From Microbacterium proteolyticum (GTDB taxonomy: Bacteria; Actinomycetota; Actinomycetes; Actinomycetales; Microbacteriaceae), in NCBI RefSeq assembly GCF_030818075.1, contig NZ_JAUSZZ010000001.1, positions 2,418,001-2,482,000 of the forward strand: a DNA stretch of 64,000 nt, written 5' to 3'. Made by a program: the position numbers and the translations under genes. A model generated the notes under the pieces. It had not been told where the DNA came from, searched no databases, and saw only the letters and a program-made list of their open reading frames with translations. Shown one piece after another: positions 51,087-60,376 of this stretch. The stretch's first letter is position 1. Every line of letters starts with the position of its first letter.

Positions 51087-52427
51087 ATGACCATCGATCT
51101 GACCGGCGCAACGGCATCCGAGATCGCCGCCGACCTGCGCACGCGCATCGAGCGCGGCGAACTCTCCCCCGGCACGCTGTTGCCGTCGGTCCGCGCCGTG
51201 GCCGCCGATCTCGGCGTCAATCGCAACACGGTCGTGGCGGCCTATCGCCAGCTCGCACAGGCCGGGCTCGTCGAGGCCCGCGGGCGCGGGGGCACGCGCG
51301 TCAGTGATCGGGCGGCCGTCGCGCAGGAGGGCTACACGCCCGACACCGTGCTGCGCGATGTGGGGACCGGCAACCCCGACCCGGCGCTCATCCCCGACCC
51401 CACCGCGGCCCTCGCCCGTTCGGCTCGACCGGTGCTGTACGGCGAGCCGGTCATCGACCCGGGGCTCGAGTCGTGGGCGCGGGAGTGGATGGCTGATCAG
51501 CTCCCCCGGGACGACGTGCGCATCACGGTCACCAGCGGTGCGAGCGACGCGATCGACAGGCTGCTCGCGCAGGCTCTGCAGCGCGACGACGCGGTGGCGC
51601 TGGAGGATCCGTGCTTCCTCTCGGCCCTGCACACCGTGCGCACCGGCGGCTATCGCGCGGTGCCGGTGGCGGTGGATGCCGAGGGCATGACCGTGGACGG
51701 GCTCCGCGCCGCGCTCGACGCGGGGGTGCGTGCCGTGATCTGCACACCGCGCGCCCACAACCCGACGGGCGCGAGTCTGAGTGCGGAGCGCGCCCGGGCC
51801 CTCCGCGCGGTGCTGGCGGAACATCCGTACGTCCTCGTCATCGAAGACGACCATTTCTCGCTGCTGTCGCGCGCCCCCCTGCACTCGGTGATCGGCGAGG
51901 GGCAGCGGCGGTGGGCGCGCATCCGCTCGATGTCGAAGTTCCTCGGGCCCGACACCTGCCTCGCCGTCACGGCATCCGACCCCGACACCGCCGACGGCCT
52001 CGCCGTGCGCCTCACGCCGGGCACGACGTGGGTGAGCCACATCCTGCAGCGGATGACGCTGGCGCTCGTCCGCGACGACGATGTCCGGGCCGGGATCGAG
52101 CGCGCCGCCGAGCACTACGCCGAGAAGAACGCGCTGTTCGCCGCCGCCCTGACCGAACGGGGACTGCCCACGACCCCCGGCGACGGCCTCAACCTCTGGG
52201 TACCCCTGCCGGTGCCCGCGGCATCCGTCCGCGAAGACCTCATGCGTCGCGGCTGGCTCGTGCGCGAGGGCGACCCGTTCTTCCTGTCCGCCGAGCACGC
52301 CGGCGCGTTCCTGCGGCTCACGGTGCACGACCTCGACGAGCGGTCGGCCGCGGCTCTCGCCGACGACATCGCCGCCGCCGCGGGCACGCGGCGCAGCGCG
52401 TCACGGAGTGGGAGGATCGAGGGATGA
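51087..52427 (+). CDS. pdxR: MocR-type regulator PdxR (GntR helix-turn-helix plus aminotransferase domain)
   Basis: A 446-residue regulator: N-terminal winged helix (ERGELSPGTLLPSVRAVAAD LGVNRNTVVAAYRQLAQAGL) and a C-terminal fold type I aminotransferase domain with HNPTG, IEDDHFS and the PLP-anchoring Lys region IRSMSKFLGPD. Such proteins sense PLP and control pdxST. It is transcribed away from pdxS and translationally coupled to pdxY (ATGA overlap). Confidence 0.88.
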   Translation: MTIDLTGATASEIAADLRTRIERGELSPGTLLPSVRAVAADLGVNRNTVVAAYRQLAQAGLVEARGRGGTRVSDRAAVAQEGYTPDTVLRDVGTGNPDPALIPDPTAALARSARPVLYGEPVIDPGLESWAREWMADQLPRDDVRITVTSGASDAIDRLLAQALQRDDAVALEDPCFLSALHTVRTGGYRAVPVAVDAEGMTVDGLRAALDAGVRAVICTPRAHNPTGASLSAERARALRAVLAEHPYVLVIEDDHFSLLSRAPLHSVIGEGQRRWARIRSMSKFLGPDTCLAVTASDPDTADGLAVRLTPGTTWVSHILQRMTLALVRDDDVRAGIERAAEHYAEKNALFAAALTERGLPTTPGDGLNLWVPLPVPAASVREDLMRRGWLVREGDPFFLSAEHAGAFLRLTVHDLDERSAAALADDIAAAAGTRRSASRSGRIEG

Positions 52428-53278
52428 AGGTTCTCTCGATCCAGTCGGCCGTGGCCTACGGGCACGTCGGCAACTCCGCCGCCGTCTTCCCCCTCCAGCG
52501 CATCGGGGTCGAGGTCCTCCCCGTCTACACGGTCACCTTCTCGAACCACACCGGGTACGGCGCGTGGCGGGGTCCGCTCATCTCCCCCGACGACGTCGCA
52601 GCCGTCATCGCCGGGATCGAGGACCGCGGGGTGTTCCCCGAGATCGACGTCGTGCTGTCGGGTTATCAGGGCGGCGAGGGCATCGCCGACGTCATCATCG
52701 ACGCGGTCGCCCGGGTGAAGAAGGCGAATCCGGATGCCGTCTACGCCTGCGACCCCGTCATGGGCAACGCCAAGTCGGGGTGCTTCGTGGCGCCCGCGAT
52801 CCCCGTTTTGCTGCGTGAGCGCGTGGTGCCGGTCGCCGACATCCTCACCCCGAACCAGTTCGAGCTCGGCTTCCTCACCGACACCGAACCGGACACCATC
52901 GACTCGACGCTGGCATCCGCCGACGCGCTCCGCGCCCGCGGCCCCCGGACGATCCTCGTCACGAGCGTCGAGCGCCCCGACCGCGAGCCCGACACCATCG
53001 AGATGATGGTCGTCGACGACGCCGGCGCGTGGATCGTGCAGACCCCGCTCATCCCGATGAAGGCGAACGGCTCGGGCGACGTCACCGCCGCCCTCTTCAC
53101 GGCGCACTACCGCCGTAGCGGCGGTGACGCCGCCGACGCGCTGGCCCGCACGGCATCCAGTGTGTTCGACCTGCTCAGCAACACGTACGAGGCGGGCTCG
53201 CGCGAGCTCCGCCTCATCGAGTCGCAGGAGGCCTACGCCCACCCTCGACTGCAGTTCTCGGTGCGCCAGGTGCGCTGA
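52424..53278 (+). CDS. pdxY: Pyridoxal kinase PdxY
   Basis: Ribokinase-like salvage enzyme (284 residues) phosphorylating pyridoxal. VLSIQSAVAYGHVGNSAAVF, NHTGYG, LSGYQGGEG, ILTPNQFELGFL and the anion-hole motif KANGSGDVTAALF with the catalytic Asp. The ATG at 52424 overlaps the pdxR stop by 4 bases. Confidence 0.94.
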   Translation: MKVLSIQSAVAYGHVGNSAAVFPLQRIGVEVLPVYTVTFSNHTGYGAWRGPLISPDDVAAVIAGIEDRGVFPEIDVVLSGYQGGEGIADVIIDAVARVKKANPDAVYACDPVMGNAKSGCFVAPAIPVLLRERVVPVADILTPNQFELGFLTDTEPDTIDSTLASADALRARGPRTILVTSVERPDREPDTIEMMVVDDAGAWIVQTPLIPMKANGSGDVTAALFTAHYRRSGGDAADALARTASSVFDLLSNTYEAGSRELRLIESQEAYAHPRLQFSVRQVR

Positions 53279-53284
53279 CACGGC

Positions 53285-53335
53285 GACGCCGGTCCGCCGA
53301 CCCGCCCGTTCGGGGCGACTCGACGGACCGGCGTC
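53285..53335. terminator. Bidirectional hairpin between pdxY and the lectin gene
   Basis: Perfect 12-base inverted repeat GACGCCGGTCCG (53285-53296) / CGGACCGGCGTC (53324-53335), with an inner GCCCG/CGGGGC pair. It lies between convergent genes and would serve both. Confidence 0.75.
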
Positions 53336-53354
53336 GGTCACGCGGTGTACGAGA

Positions 53355-54395
53355 TCAGAGGCCGTCGTGGTGCATCGCCTGCACCAGTCGCACGTTGCGG
53401 TCGAAGTTGGTCTCGTTGTACTCGTTCGAGTAGTTCAGCCCGTAGGGCCAGAAGTGGCTGCCGCCGCAGTTGATCCGAGCTTCGGGGCCGTCCCACGTGC
53501 GCAGCAGGGGAAGGGCGGAGGGCCAGTCCTGCGCGTCGCACTTGCCCTGGAAGTGCCCGGCGGTGCCGACACCGACGGTGTGGGACATCTCGTGAAGGGC
53601 CGTGCCCTCCTGCATGAAGCCACGGTTCGAGCCGAAGCGGATGTTGCCGTTGATGCTGGCGTCAGCCGTCTGCACCCAGGGCGCGTACTCCACCGTCAGG
53701 TGCCGCCACGTGTTGTTGAACGTGTTGTAGCGAGCGACGGCGCGGTTCATCGCGTCGGTGATGCGGGCGTAGGCGTCGGCCTCGTCCTCCGTGGGGTTGG
53801 CCGAACGCGAAAGGCTCCAGGTGATCTTCGACACGTTCGGGTCGGTGAGGCGCCACCGCTGCACGCCGGAGTTGTTGCAGGTCTGCTGAGCCAGCAGCAC
53901 GCCGTCCACGGGTGAGGCGGCGCTGGTGACGCAGAGGTTGTTGTACTTGTTGCGGATCTCGGTCCAGCCGCCGCCGACGTCGGTGAGCTGCCACTGCTGC
54001 ACGTCGGCGCCGTTGCAGGTCCACTGCCGCACCTCGGATCCGGGGGCGGTGGCGAAGTTGAAGTTGTCGAGGCAGAGGTTGCTGTGCTTGTTCTTGATCT
54101 CGGCGTAGCCGTTGCCGAGGTCGGTGATCGCCCACAGCTGGTTCTGGCCCTCGAGGCACGTCCACTGGCGCACCTCCGCGCCGGGCTGGGTGTTGAACGC
54201 GTAGTCGTCCATGCAGAGGGTGTTCTGCTGGTTGCGGATCTCCTGGTTGGGTCCGGTTCCGACCGGCGCGGCCGCGCTGGCGGGGGCTGTCGCGCCGAGG
54301 GACGTGAGGCCGATGATGACCGCGCCGAGGACCGCGCCGAGCGCCCTCGCCTTCCGGCCGTGCTTCTTCGTGGGGGACGACGTCGTCCGAGCCAT
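53355..54395 (-). CDS. Secreted ricin-type lectin protein with zinc-protease-like motif
   Basis: A 346-residue exported protein. Basic N-terminus, hydrophobic core (ALGAVLGAVIIGLTSLGATA) and an ASA-AAP cleavage site near residue 41. Residues ~49-187 form a ricin B lectin trefoil with three QxW motifs (Gln/Trp at about 85-88, 133-135 and 179-181). Residues ~190-346 hold HEMSHTVGVGTAGH (His268, Glu269, His272, possible third ligand His281) and SHFWPYGLNYSNE. This is an HExxH zincin-like site. It probably binds glycans outside the cell and cuts a protein substrate, but activity is unproven. ATG at 54395 with GAAGG upstream. A LacI-type operator lies upstream. Confidence 0.8.
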   Translation of the reverse strand: MARTTSSPTKKHGRKARALGAVLGAVIIGLTSLGATAPASAAAPVGTGPNQEIRNQQNTLCMDDYAFNTQPGAEVRQWTCLEGQNQLWAITDLGNGYAEIKNKHSNLCLDNFNFATAPGSEVRQWTCNGADVQQWQLTDVGGGWTEIRNKYNNLCVTSAASPVDGVLLAQQTCNNSGVQRWRLTDPNVSKITWSLSRSANPTEDEADAYARITDAMNRAVARYNTFNNTWRHLTVEYAPWVQTADASINGNIRFGSNRGFMQEGTALHEMSHTVGVGTAGHFQGKCDAQDWPSALPLLRTWDGPEARINCGGSHFWPYGLNYSNEYNETNFDRNVRLVQAMHHDGL

Positions 54396-54821
54396 GATTG
54401 TTCGCCTTCCGAGGTTGGGGACCGCCGCACGGGGGCCCTTCGTGGGGTCACCGCGGACCGGGTGCGGGCGAGGCGTCATCGGTCGCGCGGAGCGCCTTCC
54501 CGGCCGATCGCGGCGACCACCGACAACTCCGTCGGCGGACGCGTGATCTGCGGGGGGACGCATGCGAGGCGATCAGTCGGCGGATGTTTACGCTAACATT
54601 TCGCTTCCAGGCCATCATTGCGGCAGATGAATGCCGTGTCAAGGATCGTTCTGGATGGCGTCGCGGTGCCTTTCCCGGCGATTTCTCGCTCTTTTCCGCC
54701 TTATTCAATGCCGGCGGTCGTCCGACCGATGCGCGAGAACGACAGGGCGACAGGAGCCAGGATGCCGTGGACGCGGTCGCCGCCGTGAGCCGGTCCCGGG
54801 GGCCGGCGGTTCGCGGAGGCG
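54396..54821. other. Regulatory region upstream of the lectin gene
   Basis: About 426 bases without a credible gene. The left 200 bases are the leader of the lectin gene and contain the operator at 54584-54599; the right part, up to the HIT gene stop at 54822, is locally less GC-rich and shows nothing recognisable. pgsA-type genes, which commonly follow the HIT gene in actinobacteria, are absent. Confidence 0.5.
54584..54599. promoter_or_regulatory. LacI-family-type operator upstream of the lectin gene
   Basis: ATGTTTACGCTAACAT is a near palindrome close to TGTTAGCGCTAACA, the operator type bound by several actinobacterial LacI regulators of sugar genes. It lies about 190 bases upstream of the lectin start. 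Suggests carbohydrate-responsive control; no LacI gene is in the window. Confidence 0.6.
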
Positions 54822-55388
54822 TCAGGCGCGCCAGGCGTCGGCCACGGCGCGCCGTACGTCACCGAGCAGCTGCGGCAGCGCCTTCGTCTTGGCGATGATC
54901 GGGAAGAAGTTCGCGTCCGACGCCCATCGCGGCACGATGTGCTGATGCAGGTGCGCGTCGACGCCGGCGCCCGCGATCGCCCCCTGGTTCATCCCCAGGT
55001 TGAAGCCGTCGCACCGCGAGACCGCGCGGAGGACGCGCATGCCGCGCTGCGTGAGGGCGCCGATCTCGGCGACCTCCTCGTCGGTCGCCTGGTCGTAGGT
55101 GGGGATATGGCGGTAGGGACAGACCAGAAGATGCCCGGAGTTGTACGGGAAGAGGTTCAGCAGCACGTACGACGTCTTACCGCGGGCCACGATGAGGCCG
55201 TCTTCATCGGACTTGTCGGGCGCGGCGCAGAACGGGCAGTTCTTCTCCATCGGCTCACGGCCCGCCGAGATGTACGCCATGCGGTGCGGCGTCCACAGGC
55301 GCTGGAACTCGTCGGGCACGCCCGGAAGCTCCGCGGCGGCGACGAGGGCCTCGTCGCCGGCCGCGGCGGCATCCGGTTCTGTCGTCAC
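54822..55388 (-). CDS. HIT-family protein (AP4A phosphorylase-like)
   Basis: 188 residues. CPFC with a later His forms the zinc site, and HLHQHIVPR is the HIT catalytic triad (His-x-His-x-His). The gene next to thrS in mycobacteria (Rv2613c) encodes a diadenosine tetraphosphate phosphorylase of this type, so that role is likely. GTG start at 55388 overlaps the thrS stop (GTGA). Confidence 0.9.
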   Translation of the reverse strand: MTTEPDAAAAGDEALVAAAELPGVPDEFQRLWTPHRMAYISAGREPMEKNCPFCAAPDKSDEDGLIVARGKTSYVLLNLFPYNSGHLLVCPYRHIPTYDQATDEEVAEIGALTQRGMRVLRAVSRCDGFNLGMNQGAIAGAGVDAHLHQHIVPRWASDANFFPIIAKTKALPQLLGDVRRAVADAWRA

Positions 55389-57370
55389 GCGAGATCCTCG
55401 GCGGTGTTGACGAGGGTGCGAGCCGAGATCGCGCCGGTGATGCGCGCCACCGCCTCGTCGACGGGGATGCCGTTGAGCTGCGTGCCGTCGCGGAAGCGGA
55501 ACGACACCGTGCCGTTCGACCGGTCCTGCTCGCCCGCGATCAGCATGAGCGGCACCTTCTGCGTGGTGTGCGTGCGGATCTTCTTCTGCATGCGGTCGTC
55601 GCTGTGGTCGGCCTCGGCGCGGACGCCCTTGGTCTTGAGGTCGGCGACGATGTCCTGCAGGTAGTCGCCGTATTCGGCGGCCACGGGCACGGCCACGACC
55701 TGAACGGGCGCGAGCCACACGGGGAACGCGCCGGCGTAGTGCTCGAGCAGGATCGCGAAGAAGCGCTCGACCGAGCCGAACAGGGCGCGGTGGATCATGA
55801 CGGGGCGGTGCTTCTCGCCGTCGGGACCGGTGTACTCGAGCTCGAAGCGCTCGGGCTGGTTGAAGTCGAGCTGGATGGTCGACATCTGCCACGTGCGACC
55901 GATCGCGTCGCGCGCCTGCACCGAGATCTTCGGGCCGTAGAACGCCGCCCCGCCCGGGTCGGGAACCAGCTCGAGGCCTGATGCTTCGGCGACCTCGCGC
56001 AGCGTCTCGGTGGCCTCGACCCAGAGAGCGTCGTCGCCGATGAACTTCGGGTTGCCCTCTTCCTTCGTCGACAGCTCGAGGTAGAAGTCGTTGAGGCCGT
56101 AGTCGCGGAGGGTCTGCAGCACGAAGTCGAGGCTGTGCGTCAGCTCGCCTTTCACCTGGTCGGCGGTGACGTAGATGTGCGTGTCGTCCTGCGTCATCCC
56201 GCGCACCCGGGTGAGGCCCGAGAGCGTGCCGCTCTTCTCGTAGCGGTAGACCGACCCGAACTCGCTCAGGCGCAGCGGCAGCTCGCGGTAGCTGCGACCG
56301 CGCGAGCGGAAGATCAGGTTGTGGAACGGGCAGTTCATGGGCTTCAGGTAGTACTCCTGGCCCTCGCGCGACACGTGCCCGTCGGCATCCACCACCTCGT
56401 CGAGCACCATCGGCGGGTACATGCCGTCGGCGTACCACTGCAGGTGGCCGCTCGTCATGAACAGGTCGCCCTTGGTGATGTGCGGAGTGTTGACAACCTC
56501 GTAGCCGCTGGCGAGCAGGCGCTCGCGCATGTAGCGCTCGATCTCGTAGCGGATGATGCCGCCCTTGGGGTGGAAGACGCTGAGGCCCGGACCGATCTCG
56601 TCGGGGAACGAGAACAGGTCGAGTTCCTTGCCGAGCTTGCGGTGGTCGCGCTTGGCGGCCTCTTCGAGTCGGTGCTGGTAGGCGCGCAGCTCGTCTTTCG
56701 TGGGCCACGCGGTGCCGTAGATGCGCTGCAGCTGCGGGTTCTTCTCGCTGCCGCGCCAGTAGGCGCCGGCGATACGGGTGAGGTCCCAGCCGTTGCCGAT
56801 GAGGCGCGTACCGGGCACGTGGGGTCCGCGGCAGAGGTCTTTCCACGCGGTCTCGCCGTCGCGGGTGACGTTGTCGTAGATCGTGAGCTCGCCGGCGCCG
56901 ACCTCGACCGACGCGCCCTCGGCGGCCTCGGCCGAGCCGCCCTTGAGGCCGATCAGCTCGAGCTTGAACGGCTCGTCGGCGAGCTCGGCGCGGGCCTCGT
57001 CGTCGGTGACGACGCGGCGCACGAACCGCTGGTTCTCGCGGACGATGCGCTCCATCTCCTTCTTGATGACCTTGAGGTCGTCGGGGGTGAAGGGCTCGTC
57101 GACTTGGAAGTCGTAGTAGAAGCCGTCGGTGACGGGCGGACCGATGCCGAGGTTGGCCTGCGGCTTGACGCGCTGTACCGCCTGCGCGAGAACGTGCGCC
57201 GTGGAGTGGCGCAGGATGCTGAGTCCGTCGGCGCTGTCGATGGTGACGGGCTCGACGGTGTCGTCGGCGGTGACGGTCGTGGCCAGGTCTTTCAGCTCTC
57301 CGTTCACGCGCAGCGCGACGACCGAACGGTCGGGGAAGAGGGCGAAGCCATCGGCGGGGAAATCAGTCAC
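55385..57370 (-). CDS. thrS: Threonyl-tRNA synthetase
   Basis: Class II synthetase (661 residues). A shortened TGS-like start, editing domain with [14 protein letters not shown] and a Cys/His zinc site, catalytic core with [41 protein letters not shown] and GGAAFYGPK, then the anticodon-binding domain ([12 protein letters not shown]). Coupled to the HIT gene. Confidence 0.97.
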   Translation of the reverse strand: MTDFPADGFALFPDRSVVALRVNGELKDLATTVTADDTVEPVTIDSADGLSILRHSTAHVLAQAVQRVKPQANLGIGPPVTDGFYYDFQVDEPFTPDDLKVIKKEMERIVRENQRFVRRVVTDDEARAELADEPFKLELIGLKGGSAEAAEGASVEVGAGELTIYDNVTRDGETAWKDLCRGPHVPGTRLIGNGWDLTRIAGAYWRGSEKNPQLQRIYGTAWPTKDELRAYQHRLEEAAKRDHRKLGKELDLFSFPDEIGPGLSVFHPKGGIIRYEIERYMRERLLASGYEVVNTPHITKGDLFMTSGHLQWYADGMYPPMVLDEVVDADGHVSREGQEYYLKPMNCPFHNLIFRSRGRSYRELPLRLSEFGSVYRYEKSGTLSGLTRVRGMTQDDTHIYVTADQVKGELTHSLDFVLQTLRDYGLNDFYLELSTKEEGNPKFIGDDALWVEATETLREVAEASGLELVPDPGGAAFYGPKISVQARDAIGRTWQMSTIQLDFNQPERFELEYTGPDGEKHRPVMIHRALFGSVERFFAILLEHYAGAFPVWLAPVQVVAVPVAAEYGDYLQDIVADLKTKGVRAEADHSDDRMQKKIRTHTTQKVPLMLIAGEQDRSNGTVSFRFRDGTQLNGIPVDEAVARITGAISARTLVNTAEDLA

Positions 57371-57452
57371 AGAACATCTCCTGAAGGGGTCGATTCCAGG
57401 CTACCGGGCGGCCGTGGTCCGAACCGCACGCGGCGTGCTCCATAGTGGAGCG

Positions 57453-58604
57453 GTGACCCTGGCCATCATCGGCGGCGTGCTCTGGATCCTCGGGATCGTC
57501 GCGCTGCTCACCGGCGCCCTTCCTGCAAGCGACGCCCTCGCCGTCGCCGACCGCGTGTGGCCCATCCTGCTGTTCGTCGTCGCGGTGACGATCGTGGCCG
57601 AGCTGGCCTCGAAAGCGGGCCTGTTCGACGTCGTCGCGGCGTGGCTGGCGAAGCTCGCGCGGGGTCGCACGGCGCTGCTGTGGGTGCTCGTGGTCGCCCT
57701 CGCGACGGTCGCGACGGCGTTCTTGTCGCTCGACACCACCGCTGTCCTGCTCACTCCCGTGGTGGTCGCGATGGCCGTCGCCCGCAGGATGGATCCGCTG
57801 CCCTTCGCGTTCGTCACCGTGGTGCTCGCGAACACGGCCTCTCTCGTGCTGCCGGTGTCGAACCTGACGAACCTGCTGGCATCCGAGGCTCTCGGAGGCG
57901 GTCACGACCCCGTCGCCTTCCTCGCCCTCCTGGGTCCCTCGGCACTCATCGCCATCGCCGTGTCGGTGATCGTGCTGGCGGTGGTTTTCCTAAGGCGCCT
58001 GCCGAAGACATACCCGGATGCCGCTGCCCCCACCGTCTCCGACCGGGCGCTGCTGCGCATCTCGGGCGTGGTCACCGTCGCGCTCCTCCCCCTGCTGGTG
58101 ATCGGACTCGAGCCGTGGATGCCGGCGGTCGCCGCCGCGGCCGTCCTCATCGCGGTGTTCGCCTGGCGCGCGCCGAGAGTGCTCGGTGTGCGGCTCGTGC
58201 CGTGGTCGCTTCTGGTCTTCGCGGGCGGGCTGTTCCTCGCCGTCGGCGCGCTGGAGGCGATCGGTATCGGTCAGGTCACGTCGGTGCTGGCCGGAACGGG
58301 CGACGACCTGGTGTCGTTGTGGCAGCTCGCCGGTGTGGGAGCACTGGCCGCGAACGGCATCAACAACCTCCCCGCCTACCTGGCTCTCGAGTCGGTGGCG
58401 GGTTCGCCGATGAGGCTCGCGGCGCTTCTGATCGGTGTGAACGCGGGGCCGATCGTCACGCCGTGGGCCTCACTCGCGACCTTGCTGTGGCATGACCGCC
58501 TCGTCGCCGCGGGAGTCGAGGTGCGGTGGAGCCGGTTCGTCCTGCTGGGCGCGGTGATCGCGCCGCTGATCCTGCTGCTCGGGGTGCTGCCCCTCGTGGG
58601 GTGA
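57453..58604 (+). CDS. ArsB/SLC13-type membrane transporter
   Basis: A 383-residue protein with about ten transmembrane segments. TVATAFLSLDTTAVLLTPVV and ANTASLVLPVSNLTNLLASE are the paired membrane-entry loops of the ArsB/NhaD/SLC13 superfamily, and the second-half loop is LAANGINNLPAYLAL and GVNAGPIVTPWASLATLLW. Substrate could be arsenite or an anion; no ars genes are near. GTG start at 57453 with GGAG upstream. Confidence 0.82.
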   Translation: MTLAIIGGVLWILGIVALLTGALPASDALAVADRVWPILLFVVAVTIVAELASKAGLFDVVAAWLAKLARGRTALLWVLVVALATVATAFLSLDTTAVLLTPVVVAMAVARRMDPLPFAFVTVVLANTASLVLPVSNLTNLLASEALGGGHDPVAFLALLGPSALIAIAVSVIVLAVVFLRRLPKTYPDAAAPTVSDRALLRISGVVTVALLPLLVIGLEPWMPAVAAAAVLIAVFAWRAPRVLGVRLVPWSLLVFAGGLFLAVGALEAIGIGQVTSVLAGTGDDLVSLWQLAGVGALAANGINNLPAYLALESVAGSPMRLAALLIGVNAGPIVTPWASLATLLWHDRLVAAGVEVRWSRFVLLGAVIAPLILLLGVLPLVG

Positions 58605-58665
58605 GTCGCGCGCGTCGTCACTCCTCGCCGGTGTACGCCCGGCGCCGGGACAGCGATCTTCCCGT

Positions 58666-59049
58666 TCAGGGGTGGGTGTTCGCGGGGGCCTGGTCGTTGG
58701 GCACCTCGCGGAACACCATCTCGTCGCGATGCGGGCTCTCGCGTGCAGCCGACTCGTCGGGCTCGGGGATGACGTACAGGCCGCGCCCGGAGTTGGCGTT
58801 GTAGGTCAGCGCGTGCAACCAGGCCGGGCTCATCTGGGGTGAACGGCTGCCGTGATATTTGAACACCAAGGACACGTTCGGATGGATGTACACCGTCGTG
58901 CGACCACCGCCTGTGCTGATGTCGTCTTTCCACGTGAACGGGAAACTCTCCCCACGGCGCACTTTCGCCATGATGACGGCCTGCAGATGGGCGAGGAGTC
59001 TGTCTTCGAAGTCGACCTTGATGTTGCTGTCGTAGATGAATTTGCCCAT
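58666..59049 (-). CDS. Small conserved actinobacterial protein of unknown function
   Basis: A 127-residue soluble protein. MGKFIYDSNIKVDFEDRLLAHL, FPFTWKDDISTGGGRTTVYI, SLVFKYHGSRSPQMSPAWL, ALTYNANSGRGLYVIPEP are recurrent in Microbacteriaceae; such genes are sometimes labelled ATP-dependent DNA ligase, but the protein has no ligase motif. ATG at 59049 starts at the conserved MGKFIYD; an earlier start would add basic unconserved residues. Confidence 0.75.
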   Translation of the reverse strand: MGKFIYDSNIKVDFEDRLLAHLQAVIMAKVRRGESFPFTWKDDISTGGGRTTVYIHPNVSLVFKYHGSRSPQMSPAWLHALTYNANSGRGLYVIPEPDESAARESPHRDEMVFREVPNDQAPANTHP

Positions 59050-59205
59050 GACGCCCCCAACGGGTCGCCGCCTCCGTGCGCATCTCCAGGCGAGAAATCG
59101 AACGCGGAACTCGGGGGGCGGTGACCGCTGTCTTCCTGTCACGATCCCCCGGTCTGCGCCGGGCTGTACACCCCCTTGCGGTCAATGCGCCCGTGCGGAT
59201 AAGCG

Positions 59206-59619
59206 TCACGCGCTGCGAGAGATACGGAGGATGACGCGGTCGCCCGGCTTGCGCTGCAGTCGTCGCACGAGCGCCTCGACGCCCAGGATCACCCGGTACT
59301 GCAGTCCGTACTTCCGACGCAGCGCGGCATCCGCCCGGGGGTCGCCGCTGGATGGGCCGGCGACGCGTCCCGCGGCCTCGACGGTGATGGCGTCCGGTTC
59401 GACGTCGCCCATACGGCTGCACGGTCGGAGCGTGACGCGACTGTCGTTGCGAAGCCGCTTCACCTTGCCTGTCGCTCGTTCGCTGGTCACCACCAACTCA
59501 TCGCCGTCGCGTGCGATCCACACGGGCACGGCCACGAGCGCGCCGTTGCGACGGTACGTGCCCAAGGAGACGAACGGCGACGTCGCGATCTCGCGCCACA
59601 GCGTGTCGGGAACAGTCAT
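59206..59619 (-). CDS. PPOX-class, probably F420-dependent oxidoreductase
   Basis: A 137-residue split-barrel flavin/deazaflavin-binding protein: FVSLGTYRRNGALVAVPVWI, GDELVVTSERATGKVKRLRN, VTLRPC. The family includes F420-dependent reductases of unknown substrate. It stands alone in front of a long intergenic region. Confidence 0.82.
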   Translation of the reverse strand: MTVPDTLWREIATSPFVSLGTYRRNGALVAVPVWIARDGDELVVTSERATGKVKRLRNDSRVTLRPCSRMGDVEPDAITVEAAGRVAGPSSGDPRADAALRRKYGLQYRVILGVEALVRRLQRKPGDRVILRISRSA

Positions 59620-60376
59620 GGCGCTCAGGCTAATGCGCGCGCGACCTCGAGCGAGGGCGTCGGCGCCATGTCTCGGGCTCCGTGAACGATGCCCTCAAGA
59701 CGCCCGCAAGGAAGACGCAAGAGGTGCCGAAGGCTCGGACAAAGCGCTGTCGGATGGTTCATTCGTGTTCTACGTTCATGGTGTCCCCGCCGCAACGGCA
59801 TGACCCCACACCCGTTCCAGCAGCGGCGGGGACCATCAGTTCTCCCTCTGCCCCCGGGTGTCCGCTGCCGGCGCAGACCTGCGTACCGCCCTGTTCCTTT
59901 CGCGTGGGGCGGCGGACGCGGGAACGCCCTGCAACCGGGCAACGACCATTCATAAGCTCAACATTCTCTGAAGAGCAGAACAAGATCAGGAATTTATGTC
60001 CCCCATTTGGTGGACATGAGTTACCGTTTAAGAGTCCCCGCCGCCAGGCACTCCGCAGCCCCCCTTACTGGCGGCGGGGGCGACCGCTCCCTTCGGGTTC
60101 GCGCCCGCGATGGTCGAGTGGTGCGGCCCTCTGCGGTGCTGAACTCGCGAGGTCCCCCTCGTGGTCGGCGCTCCGCCGCCCGTCTCGCGACGCGGTCCTC
60201 GTCCGTCGGCGTCTGTGTCGGGGTCGGCGTCGGCGTCGGCGTCGGGAGAGCTTTCGCGGGCGCCCGCCGCGTGAGTCTCCGGCGTGGGCGAGCGACCTGA
60301 TCGCACCGGCGGCGCCAGGTGGCGCCAGGGCGGTCGCGCCGTCCGGATGCCGAGCCGGAGCGATGGCGAAGCCGAA
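59620..60376. other. Long gene-free region with palindromes
   Basis: About 757 bases between the PPOX and LuxR genes, no credible gene. Inverted repeats: TGGTGTCCCCGCCGC (59779-59793)/GCGGCGGGGACCA (59823-59835); CCCCGCCGCCAG (60036-60047)/CTGGCGGCGGGG (60068-60079). At 59996-60017 a palindrome has 6-base arms ATGTCC/GGACAT. Around 59945-60035 the base composition drops clearly below the window average. GTCGGC hexamer repeats lie around 60215-60246. The PPOX gene promoter should lie at the left edge. Confidence 0.6.

Noticed and set aside
57129..57452. Longer transporter start upstream of 57453
   Set aside because: The extension overlaps the thrS coding sequence antisense, is not hydrophobic, and GGAG lies just before the GTG at 57453.
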